Positions 30,665 through 39,660 of a DNA stretch of 64,000 nucleotides are shown piece by piece. Each line of letters opens with the position of its first letter. The stretch's first letter is position 1. A program made the translations under genes and the position numbers. The notes beneath the pieces were generated by a model. The model was not told the DNA's origin. It saw only the letters and a list, made by a program, of their open reading frames with translations, and did no database searches. This stretch comes from Marinobacter sp. THAF197a (GTDB taxonomy: Bacteria > Pseudomonadota > Gammaproteobacteria > Pseudomonadales > Oleiphilaceae): contig NZ_CP045324.1 of NCBI RefSeq assembly GCF_009363275.1, positions 1,612,001 through 1,676,000 on the forward strand, written 5' to 3'.

Positions 30665-32524
30665 TTATTCGCCTTCCTGGGTCAGCAGTGTGGCTTTCTC
30701 CAGCAGTGCCAGGCGCTCATCGAAGGACAGGAAGGGTTCGTCTTCGGTTTGTTGCAGGCTTCCGAACAGTCTGTCTGGATCGAACGCCCAGTTGCTGCAG
30801 CGGGTAGTCAATTCGGTACAGGCGAGTAGGGTGCCGGATTCCCGGAGAAAGTACTTCATGCCGGTGTAGGTGTCGGCCAGCATCAGGTCGCGAGCAGGCT
30901 CCGTCGGCTCAGACAGCAGGCTTCGGCCAAGCATGTCCCCGGCCAGGTGGCCGTTGCCCGTAGCATCCAGAATGGTCATCGGGATGTCGAACTGGGCAAC
31001 AATCCGGTTTTCCGGTGCGAATTCACTGAGGTCTGGCCGGCCCGGCGAGCGTATGGCCAGCACGCCGAGGTTGCTGTTCAGCGGCAAGGTCTCATGGTCG
31101 TCGCGAACAAAGCCGCCGGATTCATCGGATGTGACAATCACCAGAGTGTTGTCCAGCAGTCCTTCCTGCTCAAGCTGTGTCAGAAAGCGTTCTAGGGAGT
31201 TGGCCATGACCACCATGGCCTTTTTGCGAGCCATCTGGGTGGCAGGGAGCCCCGTTGTTTCTTCAGAAGGAGATTGGTTGGCCTGCTCGGCTTCCAGTTC
31301 CTGTTCGGCTTCTGGTCCGATGTTGAACGGATGGTGGGTGCCGACATTCAGGGTTGTGACAAACCAGGGGCCGCGTTGGCTATCCAGTTCACTCAGGCGT
31401 TCAGCAATGTCCGGGAAGAACGTCGGGTCTGGCGGTCCCCAGCCATCCTGTTCCTGCGCGTGACCAAATGCCTCTGCGCCGGTGACGTTCTCATAGCCCG
31501 CCCGGGGCATGAACTGATCTTTTTTCATGTATTCGATTGGCGCAGCTTGCCAGTAAGCGGTGGTGTAGCCCTGATCTTTCAGCTTCCCCGGAAGGCAGTC
31601 GGGATTGGCTTTGTCTTCCGCGACGGCCAACATCTTCTCCGATGGCCGGCGCAAGTCGGGGTAGCGCCCACACACCAGGGCAAAGGTGCCGCGATCCGTC
31701 TGCCGTTCCATGCTCAGCACGTTGTTGTAGACCCGGAAACCGAAGGCGTCGAACGTCGCCTCCAGAGTGTCGAGAGAGACGATGGGCTGAAGGTTGTGAT
31801 ATTGGCTGATTTTCGGCAGGTAGCCTCCGGACAGCCCCTCGATCATGATCAACAGAACATTGGGTGGCTCGGGATTCTGAAAGTTGCTGGTTTGTTGGTG
31901 GAAAAAGTTTGTTCGTCTGTCCAGTTGCTCACTGAGTTCAGTGGTTTCGTCACCGATAGCAGTGCCAACCGGATTGAGCAACGTACCTGGAACCTGGGCG
32001 ACAGTGCTGGCCACCACATTATTGGCGGGTGTCGTCAGGCTCGGAAACGACAGAGTGTAGAGGCCGGTGACCAGAACGGCGGAACTGATAAGCAGGACTG
32101 GCGCACGCTCTGAAGTGGGCACCCATTTTCGATGCAGCCAGTGCAACAGCCAGGCCAGCACGAGGTAGCCCGGGAGGGTTATCAGATAGATGTTGAGCAG
32201 GCTGCCGGTAATGAACGTACTGTCCATACCCTTGCCGGCGAAGGCCAGTTGGAAAAGCGTGCCATGGGCTGTCAGGTGCATGCCGGCCACATAGAGTGCG
32301 ACGCCCAGGGCGGTGATCAACAGGGCGCGGACAACGCCAACCGATAGATGCAGGAATACTGCCAGCAAAAAAGCCCCGGCAACGTCGCCGCCCAGGGTAC
32401 CGGGCAGGCTCGGGAGTACCCCGCTTTGAATGATCAGCAGGCCGCGAATCACTGCCAGCCAGATCCAGGCAAGGAAGAAGGTGCGTATGAAACAGGCTGC
32501 AAGAGAAGCCCGGTTCCCTGTCAT
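30665..32524 (-). CDS. LtaS/OpgB-like phosphoglycerol transferase (sulfatase fold)
   Basis: A 619-residue integral membrane enzyme. About five hydrophobic helices occupy the first 190 residues. A periplasmic alkaline-phosphatase/sulfatase domain follows, starting at PPNVLLIMIEGLSGG. The nucleophile region is RQTDRGTFALVCGRYP, where a threonine (Thr276 or Thr280) replaces the sulfatase cysteine, as in lipoteichoic acid synthase. THHPF and VIVTSDESGGF supply metal ligands. Relatives transfer glycerol-phosphate from phosphatidylglycerol to teichoic acids or to periplasmic glucans; in a Gram-negative the glucan-type role is likelier. Start is ATG 32524 with GAGTGA upstream; the frame also extends to a TTG at 32569. 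It is divergent from the sugar dehydrogenase fusion. Confidence 0.82.
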   Translation of the reverse strand: MTGNRASLAACFIRTFFLAWIWLAVIRGLLIIQSGVLPSLPGTLGGDVAGAFLLAVFLHLSVGVVRALLITALGVALYVAGMHLTAHGTLFQLAFAGKGMDSTFITGSLLNIYLITLPGYLVLAWLLHWLHRKWVPTSERAPVLLISSAVLVTGLYTLSFPSLTTPANNVVASTVAQVPGTLLNPVGTAIGDETTELSEQLDRRTNFFHQQTSNFQNPEPPNVLLIMIEGLSGGYLPKISQYHNLQPIVSLDTLEATFDAFGFRVYNNVLSMERQTDRGTFALVCGRYPDLRRPSEKMLAVAEDKANPDCLPGKLKDQGYTTAYWQAAPIEYMKKDQFMPRAGYENVTGAEAFGHAQEQDGWGPPDPTFFPDIAERLSELDSQRGPWFVTTLNVGTHHPFNIGPEAEQELEAEQANQSPSEETTGLPATQMARKKAMVVMANSLERFLTQLEQEGLLDNTLVIVTSDESGGFVRDDHETLPLNSNLGVLAIRSPGRPDLSEFAPENRIVAQFDIPMTILDATGNGHLAGDMLGRSLLSEPTEPARDLMLADTYTGMKYFLRESGTLLACTELTTRCSNWAFDPDRLFGSLQQTEDEPFLSFDERLALLEKATLLTQEGE

Positions 32525-32693
32525 AGGGTTCACTCGTGTCAGTTGCGTTATATGAACAGTATGAGGCAAGAGGCTTGTGCTTCAACCGCTGGAGCTTGCT
32601 AAGGTAACGGATCAGATGGCCGGGAAGTTTCTGAAAATTCCTTCGTTATCAGAGCCTTTGTCAGAAAATCATCATTACGGGAAGCGCAGGGGA

Positions 32694-35027
32694 ATGAAAA
32701 AAAGTGTCCAAATCGTAATTGCGGGAGCCATCGCGGTGGTGTGCGGCGCGTTTCTCGGCAGTCTGGTGCAGACTCAGTTCAACCTGTCGGCGTTGTCGGC
32801 CCTTGGGGCCTCGTTCAGCCTGGTGGATCGCCTCGTTGTCATGGGGCAGGACCTGGTTGGGTTCGCGCCTGTCTATGGGGTGCTGCTGGCCGCTGCATTG
32901 GTTCCGGGCTTCCTGGTAACTGCGGGATTGCTCCGGTTGTTGGGCTGGCCCTACCGGGATTTCTGGTATGCCCTTGGTGGAGCTCTTGCGTTGTGGGCAA
33001 CGCTGGCCCTGGTTGATGTGTTGGCGCCCATGCCGACACTGATCGCAGCAACCCGAACCCTGCCCGGGCTGTTGGCGATGCTGGGGACCGCAGCGGTAGC
33101 GGGATGGGTGTTTGCGCAACTGACGGGCAAGATGACCATGACCGTGGCCCGTCATGGTCTGATAGCACCTTTCTTGGTATTGGCCGGCGTGGGCGCTCCG
33201 GAGCCGACATTGGCCCAGGAAGCGGCCGATTATCGGATAGACGTGGTCGCTGAAGGGCTTGATCACCCGTGGTCGCTGGCGTTCCTGCCAGGGGGTGATT
33301 TTCTGGTGACCGAGCGCGCTGGAGAACTGAAAAAAGTATCGCCGGATGGGCATCAGGTGCAGGTGTCGGGTGTCCCGGACGTATTCGCCTCCGGCCAGGC
33401 CGGATTGTTTGATGTGCTACTCGAGCCCGGCTTTGATGGCAGGGCGGGGGATGATCGACGTCGTGGTGTGTTCCTCGCCTATGCCTGTGGCACGGTTCGG
33501 GAAAATCATCTGTGCGTCGCCCGTGGCCAGCTTGTCGGAAGCGAACTGATGCAAGTGCGGGAAATCTTCAGGGCCAGGCCGGGTAAATATGGTGATGCCC
33601 ATTACGGTGGGCGCATGGCCTGGCTGGCCGACGGCACCTTGCTGGTAACCCTGGGGGATGGCTTCGATTTTCGGGAGGAAGCACAGAAACTGTCCAGCCA
33701 TCTGGGCACCATCGTGCGACTGAATCCGGACGGTTCCATTCCGGCGGATAATCCGTTCGTACAGGTGGACGGCGCTCTGCCGGAGATCTTCAGCCTGGGG
33801 CATCGAAATGTTCAGGGGCTGGTCTACGATGCCGGTAATGACCGGGTCATCGCTCACGAACACGGCCCCCGTGGCGGTGACGAGATCAACCTGATCCGGG
33901 CCGGGCGCAATTACGGCTGGCCGTTGGCCACCGATGGCCGTGACTATACCGGTGCCATGGTAACGCCATTCAAACGATACGAGGGTACCGAGCAACCCCT
34001 GTGGTCATGGACGCCGTCCATCGCACCATCGGGCCTGACATTGTATGACGGCCATCAGTTCCCCCATTGGCGAGGCAACCTGTTTGTCGGCGCCCTGGCC
34101 AATAAGAGTGTGCATCGGGTTGTTCTCAGCGAGGGCCGGGTTGTGGAAAGCGAGCGCCTGTTTTCTGAGCTTGGTGAGCGTATCCGCGATGTGCGGCAAG
34201 GGCCCGACGGCGCCCTGTATCTCTTGACCGACTCAGCCGATGGGCGGTTGCTGCGAGTGTCGGGCCAGGTGCTGGAGCAGGCACAGGCCATGACGTTGAC
34301 GGCCGAAGAGCTGGCCTGGGTTGGAGAACGAATTTTCCGAAACGAATGTGCCGGGCGGCATGAATGCCTGGTGCACTGGAATGAGGGCGAAGCGTTTCCT
34401 TCGTTGGGGATTGGCCACTTTATCTGGTATCCGGAGGGCGAAAGCGGACGTTTTACCGAGAGTTTCCCGGCGCTTCTGGACTTTATGGTTGATCGCGGTG
34501 TGCAGCTTCCCGGCTGGCTGGAAGACGCCCGCACCCAAGGCGCGCCCTGGCCAGACCGTGCCGGTTTTCTCAGTAGTTCGAGTGCGACCGATGAGGTAAA
34601 GGCGCTGCGGGCACTCCTGTATGAAACCCGCGGTTATCAGGTGCGCTTTATCCAGGAACGCGCCGCCCGCTCCCTGGAAACGGTGGTTAATGCCGCGCCC
34701 GAAGCGCAGCGGCCGGTTATTCGGGAACGCTTGTGGCAGCTTGGGCAAACGCCCGGTGGTGTCTACGCGTTGATGGACTACGTCAACTTCAAGGGCGAAG
34801 GGCTTTCAGAAACGGAGCGCTATGAGGGCGAAGGTTGGGGGTTGTTGCAGGTCTTGCAGGCTATGGATAAGAGCCCGGGGCTTCGCCCGCTGGATCGCTT
34901 TCGGGAAGCCGCGGGCCGGGTGCTTACCCGGCGCGCCGAGCTGGCAGAGCAGGCCATAGAGCGGGAACGCTGGTTGCCGGGTTGGCTGCGCCGTCTGGAA
35001 ACCTATCGGGAGCCCACCGACGGGTAA
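32694..35027 (+). CDS. membrane protein with PQQ-dependent sugar dehydrogenase domain and uncharacterised C-terminal domain
   Basis: A 777-residue three-part protein. Residues 1-175 hold about four membrane helices and a fifth hydrophobic stretch ending near an ALAQ-like sequence. About 178-545 form a beta-propeller of the soluble aldose dehydrogenase type (YliI-like): GLDHPWSLAFLPGGDFLVTER, HYGGRMAWLADGTLLVTLGDG, SLGHRNVQGL, EHGPRGGDEINLI and GRNYGWP. Residues 550-777 form a separate domain with NECAG, WNEGEAFPSLGIGHFIWYPE (GIGH at 572-575) and GEGWGLLQVL, whose function I do not recognise. There is no CXXCH haem motif. ATG 32694 (AGGGGA just upstream) is preferred over an upstream extension to 32577. 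Sugar oxidation in the periplasm is inferred. Confidence 0.82.
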   Translation: MKKSVQIVIAGAIAVVCGAFLGSLVQTQFNLSALSALGASFSLVDRLVVMGQDLVGFAPVYGVLLAAALVPGFLVTAGLLRLLGWPYRDFWYALGGALALWATLALVDVLAPMPTLIAATRTLPGLLAMLGTAAVAGWVFAQLTGKMTMTVARHGLIAPFLVLAGVGAPEPTLAQEAADYRIDVVAEGLDHPWSLAFLPGGDFLVTERAGELKKVSPDGHQVQVSGVPDVFASGQAGLFDVLLEPGFDGRAGDDRRRGVFLAYACGTVRENHLCVARGQLVGSELMQVREIFRARPGKYGDAHYGGRMAWLADGTLLVTLGDGFDFREEAQKLSSHLGTIVRLNPDGSIPADNPFVQVDGALPEIFSLGHRNVQGLVYDAGNDRVIAHEHGPRGGDEINLIRAGRNYGWPLATDGRDYTGAMVTPFKRYEGTEQPLWSWTPSIAPSGLTLYDGHQFPHWRGNLFVGALANKSVHRVVLSEGRVVESERLFSELGERIRDVRQGPDGALYLLTDSADGRLLRVSGQVLEQAQAMTLTAEELAWVGERIFRNECAGRHECLVHWNEGEAFPSLGIGHFIWYPEGESGRFTESFPALLDFMVDRGVQLPGWLEDARTQGAPWPDRAGFLSSSSATDEVKALRALLYETRGYQVRFIQERAARSLETVVNAAPEAQRPVIRERLWQLGQTPGGVYALMDYVNFKGEGLSETERYEGEGWGLLQVLQAMDKSPGLRPLDRFREAAGRVLTRRAELAEQAIERERWLPGWLRRLETYREPTDG

Positions 35028-35045
35028 GGCCTGAGGAAGGGGCGA

Positions 35046-35080
35046 CCCCTGCGGCATCAAGGCTGCAGGGGCTGCTTTTT
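35046..35080 (+). terminator. hairpin between the sugar dehydrogenase gene and lpxH
   Basis: CCCCTGC (35046-35052) pairs with GCAGGGG (35065-35071). CTGC and five T follow. It overlaps the 3' end of convergent lpxH. Confidence 0.45.
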
Positions 35081-35788
35081 CAACTCAGCTTCCTTGCCGG
35101 GCTGTACTTCCAGCCACCAAAGGTGGCTGTGCCAGTCACCGAGCACAATCCGGCGCGCTGGTTTGTTATTGGCTTCGAGGTGGTGCACGGCCGGACGATG
35201 GGTGTGGCCATGAATCATCAGCTGAACGCCGTGGGCTTCGAGCTCCTTGACTACTTCCTCTGGCGTCACATCCATGATGTCTTCCGCCTTGCCCTGGTTC
35301 TTGGCCATCGACAGCGCCCGTAATTGCTTTGCCATTTGCTGGCGGTCTTCCAGGGGGCGGGCCAGCATCATCTTCTGCATCTGCGGGTTGCGCATGTTGG
35401 CGCGGAATTTCTGGTATTCCACATCGGCAGTGCACAGGCTGTCGCCGTGCAGCAGCAGAGTAGGCGTTCCATACAGATCGATCACCGTCGGGTCGTCCAG
35501 CAGGGTGGCGCCGGACCGGTGGCAGAATTCTTCTCCGATCAGGAAGTCCCGGTTGCCATGCATCAGGAAGATATGGGTGCCGCTGTCGCTGAGGTGCTTC
35601 AGGGCGCCAGCAACCTGCTCCTGAAGCGGTGTGCGCTCGTCGTCACCAATCCAGGCCTCAAAAAAATCGCCCAGAATGTAGAGCTGCTCAACCCCTGCTG
35701 CCTTCTCTCGCAGGAACGTCAGGAACGCGTCCGTAATATCCGGGCGCGACTCCTCAAGGTGCAGATCCGAGATAAACAGCGTGGTCAC
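35057..35788 (-). CDS. lpxH: UDP-2,3-diacylglucosamine diphosphatase LpxH
   Basis: A 243-residue calcineurin-like hydrolase that removes UMP from UDP-2,3-diacylglucosamine to give lipid X in lipid A synthesis, at the inner membrane surface. Metal-binding motifs are SDLHLEESRPD (residues 7-17), LGDFFEAWIGDD, MHGNRDFLIG, HGDSLC and IHGHTHRPA. Length fits (E. coli 240). The GTG start overlaps the ppiB stop (GTGA), so the two are coupled; ppiB-lpxH is the common order in gammaproteobacteria. Confidence 0.96.
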   Translation of the reverse strand: MTTLFISDLHLEESRPDITDAFLTFLREKAAGVEQLYILGDFFEAWIGDDERTPLQEQVAGALKHLSDSGTHIFLMHGNRDFLIGEEFCHRSGATLLDDPTVIDLYGTPTLLLHGDSLCTADVEYQKFRANMRNPQMQKMMLARPLEDRQQMAKQLRALSMAKNQGKAEDIMDVTPEEVVKELEAHGVQLMIHGHTHRPAVHHLEANNKPARRIVLGDWHSHLWWLEVQPGKEAELKKQPLQP

Positions 35789-36285
35789 GCGTCCTCCAGA
35801 ACCTCGGCCTTTTCAATAATGACGTCCTCAAATGGCACGTCCTGGTGGCCGGCACGCATGGTGGTGCGAACGGCGCGGATGTTGTTTACGGTCTCCATGC
35901 CGTCAACCACTTTGCCGAACACACAGTAGCCCCATCCCTCGGCATTCTTGGCGGTGTGGTCGAGGAATCCGTTGTTCTCCACGTTGATGAAGAACTGGGC
36001 CGTAGCGGAGTGCGGGTCCATGGTGCGGGCCATGGCAATGGTGCCGACCATGTTGCTCAGGCCGTTGTCGGCTTCGTTCTGGATGGGGTCGCGGGTTTTG
36101 CGTGGGGTCATGCCCGGCTCAAAGCCGCCACCCTGAACCATGAAGTTGCTGATGACACGGTGAAAGATCAGACCGTCGTAAAAGCCGTCGCGAACATACT
36201 GCTCAAAGTTCTTTGCGGTTTCCGGGGCTTTTTCGTAGTCCAGTTCCAGTTTGATATCACCGTGGTTGGTCTGCAGCAGAATCAT
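35785..36285 (-). CDS. ppiB: peptidyl-prolyl cis-trans isomerase B (cytoplasmic cyclophilin)
   Basis: A 166-residue cyclophilin without a signal peptide, so cytoplasmic. Active-site segments IFHRVISNFMVQGG and SATAQFFINVENN are present, with the cyclophilin WGYCVFGKVVDGM near the end. It catalyses proline isomerisation in folding proteins. Its promoter is presumably within the 159 bp divergent gap shared with glnS, where the AT-rich TATAAT region could serve both directions. It overlaps lpxH by 4 bp. Confidence 0.95.
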   Translation of the reverse strand: MILLQTNHGDIKLELDYEKAPETAKNFEQYVRDGFYDGLIFHRVISNFMVQGGGFEPGMTPRKTRDPIQNEADNGLSNMVGTIAMARTMDPHSATAQFFINVENNGFLDHTAKNAEGWGYCVFGKVVDGMETVNNIRAVRTTMRAGHQDVPFEDVIIEKAEVLEDA

Positions 36286-36378
36286 CAGGTCGTCCTGTTA
36301 AATAGGGGTTGTGGGTCTGAAGGTTGCATTGTACTCAAGAGTTTCGTCCTGTGCATGAGTCCGGCAACGATTTGTGAG

Positions 36379-36384
36379 TATAAT
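36379..36384 (+). promoter_or_regulatory. glnS promoter -10 element
   Basis: A perfect TATAAT at 36379-36384. The -35 region 17 bp upstream is poor. The predicted start near 36391 gives a leader of about 54 nt. Confidence 0.55.
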
Positions 36385-36444
36385 AGGCGGTTTAAGGGAG
36401 CCGGACCGTGCTCCCCGGATCCATTCCCCGTTGACAGAGATTGT

Positions 36445-38124
36445 ATGAGCGCCGAGTCGAAGAAAGCCCACAATTTTATTCAGAGCCTGATCGAAGACGC
36501 CATCGCCAAGGGTGAGCACACTGGCAAGGTCGTTACCCGTTTTCCGCCGGAGCCCAACGGCTACCTGCACGTTGGTCACGCCAAGTCGATCTGCTTGAAC
36601 TTTGGTATTGCGCAAACCTTCGGTGGCGAGTGTAACCTTCGCTTTGACGACACCAACCCGGAAAAGGAAAGTCAGGAATACATCGATGCCATCAAGCAGG
36701 ACGTCGAGTGGCTGGGCTACGAGTGGGCGGACGACGTACGTTACGCCTCAGATTACTTTGACCAGCTGTACGCCTTTGCCGAGGAGTTGATCGAAAAAGG
36801 CAAGGCCTATGTGTGTGCACTGAATGCTGAGCAGATGGCTGAATACCGTGGTTCCCTGAAGGAGCCCGGCAAGAACAGCCCATACCGGGACCGCCCGGTG
36901 GAAGAAAGCCTGCAGTTGTTCCGTGACATGCGCGACGGTAAGTTCCAGAACGGCGAGTTGGTGTTGCGGGCCAAGATCGATATGGCCTCCCCGAACATCA
37001 ACCTGCGGGACCCGATTCTTTACCGCATTCGCTACGCCGACCATCACCAGACCGGAAGCAAGTGGTGCATCTACCCGATGTACGACTTCACCCACCCGAT
37101 TTCTGATGCCTTGGAGGGGATTACTCACTCCCTGTGTACGCTCGAATTCGAAGACCACCGCCCCCTGTACGACTGGGTGCTGGATAACATCACCGTTCCG
37201 TGCCATCCGCGCCAGATTGAGTTTGCGCGGCTGAACCTGAATTACACCATCACCAGCAAACGCAAGCTGAAGCGCCTGGTGGACGAACATGTGGTAGACG
37301 GATGGAACGATCCGCGTATGCCGACTATTTCCGGCATGCGCCGCCGTGGTTACACCCCGGAATCCATTCGCAGCTTCTGCGACATGATCGGTGTTAACAA
37401 AGCTGGTGGTACCGTTGATGTGGGCATGTTGGAGTATGCCATCCGGGAAGACCTGAACGACCGGGCGCCCCGCGCCATGTGCGTCATGCGCCCGCTAAAA
37501 GTGACTCTCACCAACTACCCGGCTGATCAGACCGAAACCCTGACCTTGCCGGTGCACCCGCAGAAGCCGGAGATGGGTGAGCGGGACGTCACCTGGAGCC
37601 AGACCCTGTACATTGACCGGGAAGACTTTGAGGTGGAGCCGCCGCGTAAGTGGAAACGTCTGGCGCCGGAGCAGGCGGTGCGCCTGCGCGGCGGTTACGT
37701 GATGACCTGTAAAGAGGTGGTGCGCGATGACAGCGGTGAGATCGTTGAACTCAAATGCGAGTACGATCCGAACACGTTGGGTGTGAACCCGGAAGGTTAC
37801 AAGCCTAACGGCGTGATTCACTGGGTATCGGCCAATGACAGCATCGAAACCGATATCAACCTGTATGACCGACTGTTTAACCACGAGAGCCCGGACAGCG
37901 ACAAGGAAGGTGACTTCCTGGATCACCTGAACCCGGAGTCTCTGGTGGTGCTGAAGGGCGCGCGGGTTGAGAAAAGTCTGGCCGAGCCAAGGACCGATTT
38001 ACCGTATCAGTTCGAGCGTGAGGGCTATTTCTTCTGTGATCAGGAGCTGACAGCCAAGGCCGGCAAGCCGGTGTTCAACCGGACAGTCACACTTCGGGAT
38101 TCCTGGGGCAAGGGAGGCAAGTAA
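36445..38124 (+). CDS. glnS: glutaminyl-tRNA synthetase
   Basis: A 559-residue class I aminoacyl-tRNA synthetase for glutamine. The HIGH-type motif is HVGH within PPEPNGYLHVGHAKSI (residues 42-45), and the KMSKS equivalent is ITSKRKLKRL near 270. The anticodon-binding beta-barrels occupy the last 210 residues. ATG 36445 (MSAESKKAHNF) is the family-like start; the frame is open far upstream through ppiB antisense sequence, which is not coding. The stop TAA shares its last base with the cysS ATG, so the synthetases are coupled. Confidence 0.97.
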   Translation: MSAESKKAHNFIQSLIEDAIAKGEHTGKVVTRFPPEPNGYLHVGHAKSICLNFGIAQTFGGECNLRFDDTNPEKESQEYIDAIKQDVEWLGYEWADDVRYASDYFDQLYAFAEELIEKGKAYVCALNAEQMAEYRGSLKEPGKNSPYRDRPVEESLQLFRDMRDGKFQNGELVLRAKIDMASPNINLRDPILYRIRYADHHQTGSKWCIYPMYDFTHPISDALEGITHSLCTLEFEDHRPLYDWVLDNITVPCHPRQIEFARLNLNYTITSKRKLKRLVDEHVVDGWNDPRMPTISGMRRRGYTPESIRSFCDMIGVNKAGGTVDVGMLEYAIREDLNDRAPRAMCVMRPLKVTLTNYPADQTETLTLPVHPQKPEMGERDVTWSQTLYIDREDFEVEPPRKWKRLAPEQAVRLRGGYVMTCKEVVRDDSGEIVELKCEYDPNTLGVNPEGYKPNGVIHWVSANDSIETDINLYDRLFNHESPDSDKEGDFLDHLNPESLVVLKGARVEKSLAEPRTDLPYQFEREGYFFCDQELTAKAGKPVFNRTVTLRDSWGKGGK

Positions 38125-39509
38125 TGCGTATCTACAATACGCTGACGCAGCAGAAGGAAGCGTTCAAGACCATCGAGCCGGGTAAGGTACGCATGTACGT
38201 GTGTGGCATGACGGTCTACGACTACTGCCACCTGGGCCACGCCCGGGTGTTGGTGGCCTTCGATGTGGTTACCCGTTACCTGCGCCACCGTGGCTATGAT
38301 GTGACTTACGTGCGTAACATCACCGACATCGACGACAAGATCCTGCGCCGGGCCGATGAAAATGGTGAGGTCTACACCGACCTGACCGACCGCATGATTC
38401 ACGCCATGCATGAAGACGAAGCTCGCCTGGGTGTGCTGGCTCCCAGCGATGAGCCGCGGGCTACCGCCTACATCGACGATATCATCGCCATGATCCAGAC
38501 GCTGATTGCGGGCAACCATGCCTACGCGGCTGATAACGGTGACGTGTATTTCGCGGTGGATTCCTTCCCGGACTACGGCAAACTGAGCAAGAAAAAACTC
38601 GAAGACCTGGTGGCCGGTGCCCGGGTGGATGTGCAGGAAGCCAAGCGTAGTCCTGCGGATTTTGCCTTGTGGAAGGCCGCCAAGCCTGGTGAAGTGAGTT
38701 GGCAGTCTCCCTGGGGCGATGGCCGGCCGGGCTGGCATATCGAGTGCTCGGCTATGTCCACCAAGTGCCTGGGCGAAACCTTCGACATTCACGGTGGCGG
38801 GCCGGATCTGCTGTTCCCGCACCACGAGAACGAAATTGCCCAGTCGGAATGTGCCACCGGCCACAAGTTTGTACATACATGGATGCACGCCGGCGCCATT
38901 CGGGTGAACAAAGAGAAGATGTCCAAGTCTTTGGGCAACTTCTTTACCATCCGGGAAATCCTGGAAAAGTATCCGGCGGAAGTGGTGCGCTACTTTCTGG
39001 TCTCCAGCCATTATCGCAGCCAGGTGGACTATTCCGAGGAAAGTCTTGCTGAGGCAGGGCGGACGTTGACCAAGCTGTATCATGCCCTGCGGGGTATTAC
39101 CCCGGCCAAGGACAGTGACGTGCCGGAGACCGACCACGATCACCGGTTCGCCGAAGTGATGGACGACGATTTCAATACCGCCGGTGCCATCGCGGTTTTG
39201 CATGCCGTGGCCAACGACATCAATCATCACCGCCGTGAAGGCGATGACGAGCAGGCCAAGCGCAGCGCAGCCATTCTGGTTCGTCTGGGTGGCGTGCTGG
39301 GGCTGCTTCAGCAAGACCCGGAAGCTTTCTTCCAGGCCGATACCGGTAGTGAACTGACGGCTGAAGATATTGAGGCCATGATTCAGGACCGCGCCGATGC
39401 CCGCAAAGCGAAAGATTTTGCTGGGGCCGATCGTATCCGGGATGAGCTGCTCGAAAAGGGTATTATTCTGGACGACAGTCGCGAAGGCACCACCTGGCGC
39501 CGGGCCTGA
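38124..39509 (+). CDS. cysS: cysteinyl-tRNA synthetase
   Basis: A 461-residue class I synthetase for cysteine. Cys27 in YVCGMTVYD, a cysteine in WHIECSAMS, and a histidine/glutamate pair in FPHHENEIAQSE form the zinc site that recognises the cysteine thiol. HLGH is at 36-39 and KMSKSLGN near 266. Length equals E. coli CysS (461). It overlaps glnS by one base. There is no terminator hairpin before glcB, so read-through is possible. Confidence 0.97.
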   Translation: MRIYNTLTQQKEAFKTIEPGKVRMYVCGMTVYDYCHLGHARVLVAFDVVTRYLRHRGYDVTYVRNITDIDDKILRRADENGEVYTDLTDRMIHAMHEDEARLGVLAPSDEPRATAYIDDIIAMIQTLIAGNHAYAADNGDVYFAVDSFPDYGKLSKKKLEDLVAGARVDVQEAKRSPADFALWKAAKPGEVSWQSPWGDGRPGWHIECSAMSTKCLGETFDIHGGGPDLLFPHHENEIAQSECATGHKFVHTWMHAGAIRVNKEKMSKSLGNFFTIREILEKYPAEVVRYFLVSSHYRSQVDYSEESLAEAGRTLTKLYHALRGITPAKDSDVPETDHDHRFAEVMDDDFNTAGAIAVLHAVANDINHHRREGDDEQAKRSAAILVRLGGVLGLLQQDPEAFFQADTGSELTAEDIEAMIQDRADARKAKDFAGADRIRDELLEKGIILDDSREGTTWRRA

Positions 39510-39660
39510 ATCGCACCATTACACCTAAAGCCGCATTGTGCTGCATGGGAATGACCTTGTAGGGAATTTCACGTACAATGCGGCGCTCAAATCAGAATGC
39601 CCCGCGCCCGTGGCGCTAGAAGGGGAGTCGGGAACTACAAACCCATTGAGGCAAGCAACG

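Noticed and set aside
36430..36435. TTGACA just before the glnS ATG
   Set aside because: Only 9 bp from the start codon, so it cannot serve as the glnS promoter; the TATAAT at 36379 is the better candidate.
35845..36444. N-terminal extension of the glnS frame by 200 codons
   Set aside because: It runs antisense through ppiB; the family start is at 36445 and a promoter lies at 36379.
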